Below, piece by piece: positions 1 through 11,431 of a stretch of 64,000 bases of DNA. Origin of the DNA: an uncultured Gammaproteobacteria bacterium (GTDB lineage Bacteria; Pseudomonadota; Gammaproteobacteria; UBA4575). Within the stretch, counting starts at the first letter, position 1. Each line of letters starts with the position of its first letter. The notes below the pieces were generated by a model, which was given only the letters and a program-made list of their open reading frames with translations, did not search any database and was not told the DNA's origin. The DNA lies in NCBI GenBank assembly GCA_951812785.1, contig OX638335.1, positions 833,501-897,500 of the forward strand. Direction: 5' to 3'. The position numbers and the translations under genes are program-made.

Positions 1-1
1 T

Positions 2-208
2 GCGCCAGTGATACAAGAAAATGCTGTATTGGTAGGTGATAGCCAAGGCTATATACATGCGTTATCAAAACAAGATGGGCGCATTATTGGACGTACTAAT
101 CTTGCTAAGAAACCAATCCACACTTCACCATTATCGACTAACACCGTTGCATATGTTATGGATGTAAGTGGTCGCTTAGCCTCTTACTCTGTCATTTCTG
201 CTAATTAA
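2..208 (+). CDS. bamB: BamB outer-membrane assembly lipoprotein, C-terminal fragment
   Basis: The window opens inside this gene, so only the last 68 codons are visible and the frame is open back to base 2. BamB is the beta-propeller lipoprotein of the BAM complex that helps insert outer-membrane proteins. The visible part ends a propeller-blade pattern: GDSQGYIHALSKQDGRIIGR is a typical PQQ-like blade (G-D-x-x-G-x-x-x-A-L-x-x-x-D-G), followed by a final blade ending in SGRLASYSV. The identification rests on this pattern and on der lying directly downstream, the usual gammaproteobacterial bamB-der order. The N-terminal part and lipobox are outside the window. Confidence 0.8.
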   Translation, partial: APVIQENAVLVGDSQGYIHALSKQDGRIIGRTNLAKKPIHTSPLSTNTVAYVMDVSGRLASYSVISAN

Positions 209-268
209 CTCAGAGACGATTTAAATAGCAAAATTCGAATTTTATTCGATTTTCTGACTTAATAAATT

Positions 269-1666
269 ATGCACCCTGTCATTGCTCTAATCGGCCGACC
301 TAACGTCGGAAAGTCAACATTGTTTAATTTTTTGACCAAGTCTAGGGATGCATTGGTGGCTGATTATCCGGGGCTAACGCGTGATAGAAAATATGGTATC
401 TGTGAGAGGTATAACAAGCCATTTGTATTAATAGATACTGGTGGCATTGTTGATGAGCAGGATGAAATAGAAGTTGGCATGCAATCTCAAACAGACTATG
501 CCATTGATGAAGCTGATTTTGTTTTACATTTGGTTGATGCTAGAGATGGCTTGATGCCAGAAGATTATGCCATTGTTAACATGCTGCGAAAGCGCAATAT
601 AGAATTCGTGTTAGTCGTGAATAAAATTGACGGTGTGGATGCAGATATTGCTGCAGGTGACTTCCATCAGATTGGCGCGCCTAAGTTATATCCTATTGCT
701 GCCAGACAAGGGCGTGGCATTGAATCAATGATAAAGGACTTGTTTAGTGGGTTGCCTGAACTGAGTGTTGAGCCAGAAGATGAGGATGCACAAGATGCAA
801 CCACGCGTATTGCGATCATCGGGCGTCCTAATGCTGGCAAATCAACATTGATTAATGCGCTAATAAAAGAAGATCGTTTAGTCACGTCGTCAGTGCCTGG
901 TACCACACGTGACAGTGTCAGAATTCCATTTGAATTTAATAAACACCAGTTTACATTGATAGACACAGCGGGCGTGCGGCGTAAAAGTAAAGTGCGCGAA
1001 GCAGTTGAAAAATACAGTATTGTACAAACGTTGGATGCAATCTCATCTGCGCATGTCGTAATTTGTATGGTTGATGTCATAGAGGGTATCGCCGATCAAG
1101 ACAGCACCTTGTTAGAGATAGCGCTACGTGAAGGCCGAGCAATTGTGTTGGCACTGAATAAAATCGATAAGGCCAGTCAAGATGACTACCACATGCTGAA
1201 CTATTCATTGGAGACTAAGTATCAATATTTGTCCTATGTTGAAAAAATAAAAATTTCTGCAGAAAAAAAGATTGGCTTGAAAAAGTTAATGAATGCTGTC
1301 ATTGCGGCAAATAAATCTGCTTCGGTGGATTTATCTACCTCGGAAGCAAATCAGTTATTAGAACAAGCGGTGGAAGCAAATGTGCCTCCTTCGGTGAAGG
1401 GTAGAAGGATTAAACTACGTTACACTCACCAGGGCGGTTCTCATCCGCCAACATTTGTATTGTATGGCTCACAAACAAGTAAACTGCCGAAATCGTATAT
1501 TCGCTATCTGGAAAATTTTTTCCGTAACAAGCTAAAATTGGTTGGCACACCTATTCGATTTTTATTGCGAACACCAGAAAATCCTTATGCAGGGAAGTAC
1601 AACACTCTGACGCCTAGACAACAACGCAAGCGTGAAAGGATGATGAGTTTCCATAAGCGTAAATAA
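269..1666 (+). CDS. der: Ribosome biogenesis GTPase Der (EngA)
   Basis: Der is an essential double GTPase needed for 50S subunit maturation. The 465-residue protein has two tandem G domains: the first P-loop GRPNVGKS at residues 9-16 with DTGG and NKID motifs following, and the second P-loop GRPNAGKS near residues 185-192 with DTAG and NKID. A KH-like C-terminal domain follows and ends in a basic tail (RQQRKRERMMSFHKRK). The acidic linker between the G domains (EPEDEDAQD) is typical. Length and domain order are normal and the frame is intact. It sits about 60 bases after bamB, as in other gammaproteobacteria, and is probably co-transcribed with it. Confidence 0.97.
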   Translation: MHPVIALIGRPNVGKSTLFNFLTKSRDALVADYPGLTRDRKYGICERYNKPFVLIDTGGIVDEQDEIEVGMQSQTDYAIDEADFVLHLVDARDGLMPEDYAIVNMLRKRNIEFVLVVNKIDGVDADIAAGDFHQIGAPKLYPIAARQGRGIESMIKDLFSGLPELSVEPEDEDAQDATTRIAIIGRPNAGKSTLINALIKEDRLVTSSVPGTTRDSVRIPFEFNKHQFTLIDTAGVRRKSKVREAVEKYSIVQTLDAISSAHVVICMVDVIEGIADQDSTLLEIALREGRAIVLALNKIDKASQDDYHMLNYSLETKYQYLSYVEKIKISAEKKIGLKKLMNAVIAANKSASVDLSTSEANQLLEQAVEANVPPSVKGRRIKLRYTHQGGSHPPTFVLYGSQTSKLPKSYIRYLENFFRNKLKLVGTPIRFLLRTPENPYAGKYNTLTPRQQRKRERMMSFHKRK

Positions 1667-1730
1667 CTATTCGATTGATTGTGCCAGTTATTTTGTTGCT
1701 AATAAGTTTTTGTTAGTCAAGAAATTTCAA

Positions 1731-2879
1731 GTGAAAAAAGAATTAGATATCACGCCGTTTCATGTCATGGATATTCTTGCGCGTTGCAAGGAGATGGAAG
1801 CGCAAGGCAGAGATGTGGTTCATATGGAGATAGGAGAACCTGATTTTCCAACCCCACAAACTATTGCTGATGCAGGCATGGAGGCCATCCAAAATCAGCA
1901 GACTCAATATACTTCTGCGTTAGGTTTGTTTGAGTTGCGTAAGGCTATTAGCCAGTATTATAACGATCACTTTTCTGCCAGCGTTCAACCCGAACAAATC
2001 ATTATCACGCCTGGCGCATCTGGTGCTTTGCAATTAATTCTTTCATATGTGTTGCGCACAGATAAGCAGCTAATGATTACTGACCCTACTTATCCATGTA
2101 ATCGTAATGTGACAAAGCTGATAGGTGGTGAAGTGGTGGCAGTGCCCGTGAGCAGTGAAACAGAATTCCAACTGAATGCCCGGTTGCTTGAAGAAAATTG
2201 GAACGACAACATTGCTGCTGTACTCATCGCTAGCCCATCCAACCCTACCGGTACTGTATGTAAGCAATCACAGTTGTTAGCAATGGCAGATTTTTTATCG
2301 ACTAAAAATAAATTACTGATTGTGGATGAGATCTATCAAGGGCTGACGTATGATATTGAAAGCGAGACAGTCGCAGGCATGCGAGACAACATCATTGTCA
2401 TCAATAGCTTTTCTAAATATTTTGGTATGACCGGTTGGCGTGCTGGTTGGGTAGTTGCACCAATGCAGTGTGTCGATGATTTAGATGTGATTGCGCAAAA
2501 TACCTATCTGTCAACGTCTACAGTTGCTCAGTACGCAGCATTGGCTGCGTTCTCTATTGAAAGCAGGAAAATACTAGAACAACGCAGAAAGTTATTTCAA
2601 CAACGTAGAGATTTATTATGCAATGCGCTTAGCGAACTTGCTATTAATGCCCCGGTCATGCCTCAAGGTGCATTTTATGTGTATGCAGATATATCTAAAT
2701 ACAGCAGCGATAGTTTTATGTTTTGTAGAGAACTGTTAGAAAGCAAAGCAGTTGCCATAACGCCAGGGTGTGATTTTGGTGAGTATCAAGCCAATCAGTA
2801 TGTACGATTCGCCTATACTACAAGTGATGAACGAATAAATATTGGTATGAAGAGGTTAAAAGAGTTTCTATTTAGCTAA
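1731..2879 (+). CDS. PLP-dependent aminotransferase, class I/II (aspartate/alanine type)
   Basis: Fold-type I aminotransferase of about 382 residues. It has the N-terminal signature MEIGEPDFPTP, the substrate-loop SPSNPTG, the cofactor-binding D-E-I-Y and the PLP-lysine motif SFSKYFGMTGWRAGW, followed by the C-terminal arginine region YVRFAYTTS that binds the substrate carboxylate. The substrate (aspartate, alanine or aromatic) cannot be fixed from sequence. The frame is open from a TTG at 1710, but the GTG at 1731 is preferred because it gives the usual short lead before PFHVMDIL. Neither start has a clear ribosome binding site. It follows der by about 65 bases in the same orientation. Confidence 0.85.
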   Translation: MKKELDITPFHVMDILARCKEMEAQGRDVVHMEIGEPDFPTPQTIADAGMEAIQNQQTQYTSALGLFELRKAISQYYNDHFSASVQPEQIIITPGASGALQLILSYVLRTDKQLMITDPTYPCNRNVTKLIGGEVVAVPVSSETEFQLNARLLEENWNDNIAAVLIASPSNPTGTVCKQSQLLAMADFLSTKNKLLIVDEIYQGLTYDIESETVAGMRDNIIVINSFSKYFGMTGWRAGWVVAPMQCVDDLDVIAQNTYLSTSTVAQYAALAAFSIESRKILEQRRKLFQQRRDLLCNALSELAINAPVMPQGAFYVYADISKYSSDSFMFCRELLESKAVAITPGCDFGEYQANQYVRFAYTTSDERINIGMKRLKEFLFS

Positions 2880-3559
2880 TATTGTTTGTGTGAGACATTG
2901 AATTTACATAAAGATCAGTGGCTCCCGCGACAGCGACAGGCATCACTATGAAGTTCAATACAGGAATCATTGTGAACGCGCTTACCAATGCACCAAAACT
3001 TAAACAACGTGCGCGTTGTTGCTTGGCGAGTCCTCTTGTTTGCTTGAATAATACGCCATGATTTCCAAGTGGATAATCTAAATATTCAAGACTTAGCATC
3101 AAAGCAGAAAATAAAAACCAGACAACAGGTGCGATGACATTAACGCCAGGAATTAAGAATAAAATTAGTAAAGGTATTGACCTTAGTAGAAACTAAAATA
3201 GTTTACTAATTTCACTGCCGACTGTTCGAGGTAATTCTCTGAGTAATTGTTTAATGGTGGATTGATTTTGTTGAGGAATATCATCACGTAAATGCTGCTC
3301 AACTTTCTCTGCAAGCAGTCCGTTAAAAGGGGCAGCGATGATATTTGCTAATAATGCAAACAAGTAAAATACAATAAGAAAATAACTGAGTGCAAAGATT
3401 GGCCATAATATGAATTCTGCCCAAGATAACCATGCAAGAAGCATGTTTTCTAAAAATTGATCGAACCATGCCGAACCAGAATCCAAACGCGAATATGCAA
3501 ATGTTGATTGCTAAGGGGATCAATACAAAGCGTTTTACTCCACGAACATATACAGTGCC
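2872..3559 (-). pseudogene. cysZ: cysZ (sulfate permease, EI24 family), broken
   Basis: Minus-strand pieces read as CysZ when compared with my knowledge of the E. coli protein. Piece 1 (about 3532-3485): RFVLIPLAINICIFAF. Piece 2 (about 3486-3196): an ILWPIFALSYFL membrane segment followed by NIIAAPFNGLLAEKVE. Piece 3 (3192-2872): IPLLILFLIPGVNVIAPVVW, then the SLEYLDYPL and FGALVSAFTMIPVLNF segments. Pieces 1 and 2 are in different frames, so there is a frameshift near 3480-3490. Pieces 2 and 3 are in the same frame but separated by an in-frame TAG at 3193-3195, where E. coli CysZ has Trp. The N-terminal 25-30 residues are not recognisable next to queF. Several independent lesions make this a pseudogene, so high-affinity sulfate import by CysZ is probably lost. 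Confidence 0.85.
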
Positions 3560-3574
3560 TTACGAAGTGATTGT

Positions 3575-3961
3575 TTAAGGCAATTGAACAGCGGTGGCTG
3601 CTTGCCAGCCAGGTTTGCGATGCTCGACAATAACTTGAGTATAAATACCGCCGCGCACATTCCATTCTGCGGTTAAACGCATAAAGCGAGGATTAATTAA
3701 AGATGACAGTGAATTTAAAATTTGATTGGTAATTGCTTCATGAAAAGCGGCTGTATCCCGGAACGATACCATGTATAATTTGTAAGACTTAAGTTCAACG
3801 CATAGTTGGTCGGGGATATACTCTAAATGCAACTGTGCAAAGTCTGGTTGTCCTGTGAGCGGACACAGACAAGTAAATTCAGGTGTAGTGATTCGGATGG
3901 TATAATCATTCCCCAGTTCGGGATTTTCAAACGTATCTAAAATATTTTTATCTTTTGACAT
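3575..3961 (-). CDS. queF: NADPH-dependent preQ0 reductase QueF, short (unimodular) type
   Basis: QueF reduces the nitrile 7-cyano-7-deazaguanine (preQ0) to preQ1 in queuosine biosynthesis. The 128-residue protein is of the short type. It has the nucleophile region [14 protein letters not shown], containing the catalytic Cys, and the QueF family motif [15 protein letters not shown] His-Glu pair (AFHEAI) lies further on. The ATG at 3961-3959 starts the conserved N-terminus. queG, the last enzyme of the pathway, is also in this window (56374), so tRNA queuosine synthesis appears functional. It is transcribed divergently from smc, whose start is about 50 bases away. Confidence 0.92.
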   Translation of the reverse strand: MSKDKNILDTFENPELGNDYTIRITTPEFTCLCPLTGQPDFAQLHLEYIPDQLCVELKSYKLYMVSFRDTAAFHEAITNQILNSLSSLINPRFMRLTAEWNVRGGIYTQVIVEHRKPGWQAATAVQLP

Positions 3962-4014
3962 TAATTTATCAACAACTCGTTATAACTAGCTGTAATTTTA
4001 CTGGATATTAACCT

Positions 4015-7000
4015 ATGCGTCTTCGTAAAGTAAAAATGGCTGGTTTCAAGTCATTTGTCGATTCCACAGATTTCCTATTCCCTAGTGATATGGTGGGAAT
4101 CGTCGGCCCCAATGGCTGTGGAAAGTCTAATATTGTCGATGCAATTCAGTGGGTTATGGGCGCAAGCTCAAAAAACATACGTGGTGATACCTTAGAGGAT
4201 GTTATTTTCAAAGGCTCTAGTAATCGAAAGCCAGTGGGTCAAGCAAGCGTAGAGTTGGTATTTGATAATGCACAGGGTAAAGCAGGCGGACAGTACGCCT
4301 CATACAATGAAATAGCAATTCGTCGTCAAGTCACAAGAGACGGGCAATCTAAATACTTTTTGAATGGCACGCATTGTCGGCGTCGTGATATTTCCGACAT
4401 CTTTTTAGGCACGGGTTTAGGTCCGCGTAGTTACGCAATTATTGAGCAGGGAACCATATCGCGCTTGATTGATGCTAAACCGGAGGAAATGCGCGCGCAT
4501 CTCGAAGAAGCGGCAGGTATTTCGAAATATAAAGAACGTCGTAGAGAAACAGAAAATAGAATTCGCCACACGCGTGAGAATTTAGATCGGTTAAATGACT
4601 TGATCGAAGAAGTGGCTAAACAGATTGCTAAGCTAAAACGCCAAGCATCAGCCGCTGAAAAATATAAACAATTAAAAGCTGAAGAACGGCGTTCCAATGC
4701 TGAGTTGTTGTTACTACGTATGCAGTCCATGCATGAAGATCTTGATGGGCAACATAAAAATGTAGAACACAAAGAAACCAAACTGGAAGAAACGATTGCT
4801 AATTTGCGAGCGTTGGAAGCTGAGTTAGAACAATTGCGTCAAGAGCATGGTTCTGCTAATGAGCTGATGAATAAAGTACAAGGTGAGTACTACCAGGTAG
4901 GGGCAGATATTTCCCGCTTAGAACAATCTATCCAACATGCTACCGAAACCAAACAACGACACGAAAGTGATCTGGAGAAAACTAAATCAAATTTAGACTC
5001 GTTAGTTGAAGAGTTGGTGAAGCAGGATGACGCGCAGCAAGAATTTGAGCAGCAAATGCAGACCATGCAGACTGAGCTTGAGTCGCTTGGCGAGCAATAT
5101 GATGAAGTGGATGAAGCAGTATCCAGTGCCGAAACCGCTGAGTTGCTATGGCGTGAGGCATGGGAAGAGCTCATGTACGAAGCTAATGAACCCAGTCATC
5201 AAGTGCAAGCACATTCGCAGCGTATCGAATTTCTAGATCAAGAGATCAATCGCTTGCAGGAGCGACAGCAAAGATATCAGTCAGAGCATGATGAGTTGTT
5301 GCAAAGCAAGCATGAGTTTGATTTAAGTTCAATTCAAAAACGCTTAGAGACACGCGCTGAGGCAGTCAGTGATTGTAAGCGTATGTTGGATCAGTCAGTC
5401 GAAAATATTGCTCAATCACGCGAAAAAATTGAAGAGCTAGCGATGCAGCTTGATGAGCGTAAGACTGAACATCAACAGATTAAAAGTGAGCTAGCAACAT
5501 TGCAAGCGCTGCAAGATGCCGCTTTAAAGGGCGATCAGCAGCAATTGCAACAATGGCTTAATGAGAAGCAATTAGATCAAGCGCCAAGACTTGCTGATCA
5601 AGTGGAAGTGGAAGCAGGTTGGGAGCGAGCAGTTGAGACAGTGTTAGATGGTTATCTGGAAGCCATCTGCACGACTGAGCTAGATCAAATTGCGCGTCAA
5701 TTGGGCGAGTTACAAGAAGGTAATGTGATGTTTTTTGAGTCAAATAGAACTCAAGACATGCAAGTATCAGCAAATACTCTTGCGAGTAAAATTAAATCAG
5801 ATTTAGGAGTTAAAGCAGAGCTGCAAAAAATTCTGGTTGCCGATAATCTCAATCAAGGGTTAGCAATTCGAGCGCAGCTACAAGATGGTGAGTCTGTGAT
5901 TACCGCAGATGGAATCTGGTTAAGTGCAAGTTGGGTACGCTATTCAAATACTGCAAATGCAAGTGATGGTGTATTGAGTCGAAAAGCAGACATTATAGAT
6001 TTAACCGATCAGCTGAATCAGGTTGATGAAGTGATTGTTGCTGTTTTTCAGGCGCACCAAAATGCGCTTGAACGATTATCAGAGCAAGAACAACAACGCG
6101 AAGATGCGCAACAGGCGCACAATTTAGCTTTTCAACAACATGCGGAAGTTCAATCTGAATTATTTAACAGTCAGGCCTCTATTGAACATTGGCAGCAACG
6201 TGATTCGCAATTGCGCAATTCTATTGAAGAAGTAGTATCTCAGTTAAGTGAGTATGCCAATCAGAAGCAAGCAGCAACAGAGAGTTATGAGGTTGCCGAG
6301 GTTAACTTGAATGCGTTGCAAGTGCGTAAAGATCAATTGCTCGGACGAAAAGAAGAATTTGTTTTTGAATTTAACGAGCGTAAAGAGCAAGCGAGCCAAC
6401 TACAGGAACGAAGACATTCGTTGCAGTTAGAGATTGAAGTGCTGCGAACACGTTCTGCTACGTCTAAATCTATCTTTAGTCGCCTTCAAATGGAGCAGTT
6501 AGAAGGCAATCTTCGTCTCGAACACTTGGCCGAGGCAATCGCTGAGAGTGATCAACCTATTCAGGAATATTCTGCCACCTTGAAAGAAAAATTAGAGGGC
6601 AGATTATTGGTTGAGCAAAAACTCACAGAATCAAGAACAAGTTTAGAAAAGGTTGAAACAACGATTCGAGAAAAAGATGAACAACGCGTTAGTGTCGATA
6701 ATCAAATCGGTGAGCAGCGTGAAGAATTAAATCTTCAACGTATGAAGTGGCAAGAATTGAAAGTGCGTGTTCAGACAATTAGAGAACAATTAGATCAGTT
6801 TGATTGGACAGCAGAAGAACTCTCAAATAAATTGTCTGAAGATGCTTCATTAGAACGTTGGGGAAAATTAGTTGTAGAGCTTGAGGAAAAAATTAAGCGC
6901 TTAGGTTCTATTAACCTTGCCGCAATAGATGAATTTAAAGAGCAAAGCGAGCGCAAGGAATATCTTGATTCACAAAATGAAGATCTTACTAAAGCACTAG

Positions 7001-7515
7001 AAACGCTAGAGGCTGCTATTCGTAAAATCGATAAAGAAACAAAAGAGCGCTTTAAGGACACATTCGATCAAGTTAATACACATATGCAAAGAATGTATCC
7101 AAGATTATTCCCGGGCGGTAAAGCTTACCTGGAAATGACGGATGATGACTTGTTAACTGCTGGTGTGACTATTATGGCGCGCCCTCCTGGCAAGTGTGTG
7201 TCTTCTATACAGTTATTGTCTGGTGGAGAGAAAGCATTAACTGCGGTTGCCTTGGTATTGGCTATATTTGAATTGAATCCTGCGCCGTTCTGTTTACTTG
7301 ATGAGGTTGATGCGCCTCTTGATGATGCCAACGTTGGCCGATTCTGTGATCTTATTAAAGATATGAGCATGCATGTGCAGTTTGTATTTATTACTCATAA
7401 TAAGAGTACCATGAGTTACGCAGACCATATGTTGGGCGTAACAATGAATGAACCTGGAGTGTCTCGACTGGTCTCAGTAGATATAGAAGAAGCAGTCAAA
7501 TTTGCGACGGCTTGA
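4015..7515 (+). CDS. smc: Chromosome segregation protein SMC
   Basis: SMC-type ATPase for chromosome condensation and segregation. The 1166-residue protein has the head N-terminus with Walker A GPNGCGKS (residues 31-38), long coiled coils rich in Glu/Gln, a central hinge around residues 500-640 (ADQVEVEAGWERAVETVLDG marks its start), a second coiled coil, and the C-terminal head with ABC signature LSGGEKALTA and Walker B CLLDEVDAPLDD. Length is normal for SMC and there are no interruptions over 3.5 kb, which is a useful contrast to the broken genes nearby. The arrangement smc-zipA-ligA on one strand with short gaps is the usual gammaproteobacterial operon. Confidence 0.97.
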   Translation: MRLRKVKMAGFKSFVDSTDFLFPSDMVGIVGPNGCGKSNIVDAIQWVMGASSKNIRGDTLEDVIFKGSSNRKPVGQASVELVFDNAQGKAGGQYASYNEIAIRRQVTRDGQSKYFLNGTHCRRRDISDIFLGTGLGPRSYAIIEQGTISRLIDAKPEEMRAHLEEAAGISKYKERRRETENRIRHTRENLDRLNDLIEEVAKQIAKLKRQASAAEKYKQLKAEERRSNAELLLLRMQSMHEDLDGQHKNVEHKETKLEETIANLRALEAELEQLRQEHGSANELMNKVQGEYYQVGADISRLEQSIQHATETKQRHESDLEKTKSNLDSLVEELVKQDDAQQEFEQQMQTMQTELESLGEQYDEVDEAVSSAETAELLWREAWEELMYEANEPSHQVQAHSQRIEFLDQEINRLQERQQRYQSEHDELLQSKHEFDLSSIQKRLETRAEAVSDCKRMLDQSVENIAQSREKIEELAMQLDERKTEHQQIKSELATLQALQDAALKGDQQQLQQWLNEKQLDQAPRLADQVEVEAGWERAVETVLDGYLEAICTTELDQIARQLGELQEGNVMFFESNRTQDMQVSANTLASKIKSDLGVKAELQKILVADNLNQGLAIRAQLQDGESVITADGIWLSASWVRYSNTANASDGVLSRKADIIDLTDQLNQVDEVIVAVFQAHQNALERLSEQEQQREDAQQAHNLAFQQHAEVQSELFNSQASIEHWQQRDSQLRNSIEEVVSQLSEYANQKQAATESYEVAEVNLNALQVRKDQLLGRKEEFVFEFNERKEQASQLQERRHSLQLEIEVLRTRSATSKSIFSRLQMEQLEGNLRLEHLAEAIAESDQPIQEYSATLKEKLEGRLLVEQKLTESRTSLEKVETTIREKDEQRVSVDNQIGEQREELNLQRMKWQELKVRVQTIREQLDQFDWTAEELSNKLSEDASLERWGKLVVELEEKIKRLGSINLAAIDEFKEQSERKEYLDSQNEDLTKALETLEAAIRKIDKETKERFKDTFDQVNTHMQRMYPRLFPGGKAYLEMTDDDLLTAGVTIMARPPGKCVSSIQLLSGGEKALTAVALVLAIFELNPAPFCLLDEVDAPLDDANVGRFCDLIKDMSMHVQFVFITHNKSTMSYADHMLGVTMNEPGVSRLVSVDIEEAVKFATA

Positions 7516-7555
7516 TAATGCTGTCTCAATCAAACGTATAAAATAGGTGGGTAAT

Positions 7556-8335
7556 ATGGTGGTATCTGCTTTTGAGTTACGTATCTCTCTCGTCATTCTC
7601 GCGGCGATAATCATTGTGGCTATTTATGTGTGGTATCGTACGAATTCAAAAGACCGACAAGTTGATGAGCTAAGTGCAAATGATTTAAATTTAACAGAAA
7701 AGCTCAGCGATATTCCATCAATGGTGCAAGTGGATGAAGCATTAGGCTTGCCAGATGATTTGCGTTCTGAATTTCAAGACGTCAGTAAACAGCTGCGCGA
7801 AGAAACTATTTCAAAACGCGTGCAAGAAGCAAAAAGTATCCGTGCGGAAAGTACTAGAAAGCCATCTATTTCCCAAGCTGCTTCAGATAAAACAAGTAAA
7901 GAAATGATAGTGGCTTTTCATGTGGTAGCACATAAAGGAGAAATATTTACTGGGCCAATGATTGCTCGCATGATGTCTGATTTGGATCTTGAGCATGGTG
8001 AAATGGGTGTGTATCACTATAATGTGGAAAGACTGGGTAAAAAACATAGCGTCTATTGTGTAGCGAACATGCTTAAGCCTGGGGCATTTGATTTAGCAGT
8101 GATGGATACATTTGAAACTCGCGGACTAACAATGATCTTGCAATTGCCAGGGCCAGAAAATGAGCTTAAGTCGTTCAATATCATGATTGAACATGCTCAA
8201 CGCCTTGCGGCATTCTTAAATAGCGATTTGCTAGACGAAAATCATAAACCTGTTACCAAGCAATCAATCCTTCTCTATAAAGAGCAAGTGCAGTTATTTG
8301 GTTTGCGTGCTACAAGGCAGAGTGTGACCGCATAA
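7556..8335 (+). CDS. zipA: Cell division protein ZipA
   Basis: ZipA is an inner-membrane protein that tethers FtsZ at the septum. The protein starts with a single hydrophobic anchor (about residues 8-26, LRISLVILAAIIIVAIYVW), then a charged linker, and from about residue 118 a ZipA C-terminal FtsZ-binding domain with typical segments (FHVVAHKGEIFTG, GMYHY-like GVYHYN, FNIMIEHAQRLA). An in-frame GTG lies at 7547, but ATG at 7556 is preferred because an AGGTGG ribosome binding site sits about 8 bases upstream. It lies between smc and ligA, the standard place for zipA. Confidence 0.93.
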   Translation: MVVSAFELRISLVILAAIIIVAIYVWYRTNSKDRQVDELSANDLNLTEKLSDIPSMVQVDEALGLPDDLRSEFQDVSKQLREETISKRVQEAKSIRAESTRKPSISQAASDKTSKEMIVAFHVVAHKGEIFTGPMIARMMSDLDLEHGEMGVYHYNVERLGKKHSVYCVANMLKPGAFDLAVMDTFETRGLTMILQLPGPENELKSFNIMIEHAQRLAAFLNSDLLDENHKPVTKQSILLYKEQVQLFGLRATRQSVTA

Positions 8336-8379
8336 TTGCTACAGGTTACACAACTACAATATATTCGGTGTTGTCTTGA

Positions 8380-10401
<2,022 letters not shown>

Positions 10402-10412
10402 CAAGCAATAAA

Positions 10413-10607
10413 ATGTCTTCCGCAGAACGTAGAGCTTATTTAAGATATAACGTTTCAATTCTTTTCACGTTGGTAATCACGTCGGGACTTAATAACTCTA
10501 AGACACCTGAAATCATGTATATTTTGAGTTATGTGTTGGCGGTGCTAGTGCTGGATGAAAGTCAGTTTTCTATTCGCTTTAGTTTTGTTGGTGTTGATGT
10601 AGAGTAG
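10413..10607 (+). CDS. Short hypothetical protein, one possible membrane helix
   Basis: A 64-codon open frame starts 11 bases after the ligA stop. The product has a basic N-terminus (SSAERRAYLRYN) and two moderately hydrophobic stretches (VSILFTLVITSG and IMYILSYVLAVLVL). I recognise no family and see no good ribosome binding site. It could be a small membrane protein or the remnant of a larger gene. Position and orientation allow co-transcription with ligA. Coding status is uncertain. Confidence 0.3.
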   Translation: MSSAERRAYLRYNVSILFTLVITSGLNNSKTPEIMYILSYVLAVLVLDESQFSIRFSFVGVDVE

Positions 10608-10667
10608 TAAGATAAGCTACAACGGTTACTAAAAAGTAAATATTTCAATTCAAAAATAATATTCTGC

Positions 10668-11426
10668 ATGACAAAGATTCACCCTACAGCTGTTGTATCT
10701 AGCTCGGCAGATTTGGCCGATGATGTGGAAATTGGACCATACTCAATTGTGTGTGACAACGTACGTATTGGTGCGGGAACATTGATAGGCTCGCACAATA
10801 TTATTCACTCTTATGTAAGTATGGGCGCACGCAATAAAATCACTGATCACGTCGTGCTTGGTGGAGCGCCGCAAGATATTTCATATCAAGGAGAAGAAAC
10901 TTGGTTAGAGATTAATGATGATAATATCTTTCGTGAATTTTGCTCAGTGCATCGAGCTAATAACGATCAAGAAGCCACTAAGATAGGTGATGGTTGCTAT
11001 TTGATGTGTAACACTCATATTGGACACAATTGTTTGTTGGGGGATGAGGTGATTATTACTGCTTACGCAGGACTTAGTGGTCATGTGGAAGTGGGTAATA
11101 AAGCAATCATTGGAGGCAATGTAGGAATCCATCAATTTTGTCGTATTGGTGCTTATGCAATGATTAGTGGATTTACACCCGTTACAAAAGATGTATTGCC
11201 ATTTTGTTTGTTGGGTCGAGACCCGGTAGTACATTATAAATTAAATACAATTGGTTTGCGGAGGTCTGGCATTACTGGCGAAAAATATAAAGCATTGAAA
11301 AATAGAATCCGACAAATACGCGCAGGTGATCGCGAGAGTTATCCAGCAACAACCAAAGAATTAGAAATTCTAGAAAATTGGCTGGCAGCACCATCAAAGC
11401 GTGGTATATATAAATTTTTACGTTAG
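10668..11426 (+). CDS. lpxA: LpxA-family UDP-N-acetylglucosamine O-acyltransferase
   Basis: LpxA transfers a 3-hydroxyacyl chain from ACP to UDP-GlcNAc, the first step of lipid A synthesis. The 252-residue protein is a left-handed beta-helix: it has repeated hexapeptides (VEIGPYSIVCDNVRIG, HVEVGNKAIIGGNVGI), the catalytic-His segment NTHIGHNC, the GIHQFCRIG turn, and the LpxA-specific C-terminal part (LNTIGLRRSG, RGIYKFLR). It is not next to lpxD, fabZ or lpxB, the usual partners, and the LANNATLAGH-type segment of E. coli LpxA is replaced here by ITAYAGLSGH. It may therefore be a second copy or a relocated sole copy. The reading as an LpxA-family acyltransferase is firm; its exact substrate is less so. 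Confidence 0.85.
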   Translation: MTKIHPTAVVSSSADLADDVEIGPYSIVCDNVRIGAGTLIGSHNIIHSYVSMGARNKITDHVVLGGAPQDISYQGEETWLEINDDNIFREFCSVHRANNDQEATKIGDGCYLMCNTHIGHNCLLGDEVIITAYAGLSGHVEVGNKAIIGGNVGIHQFCRIGAYAMISGFTPVTKDVLPFCLLGRDPVVHYKLNTIGLRRSGITGEKYKALKNRIRQIRAGDRESYPATTKELEILENWLAAPSKRGIYKFLR

Positions 11427-11431
11427 TCTAA

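Noticed and set aside
7547-7555. GTG at 7547 as the zipA start
   Set aside because: ATG 7556 has a well-placed AGGTGG. The GTG lies inside that site.
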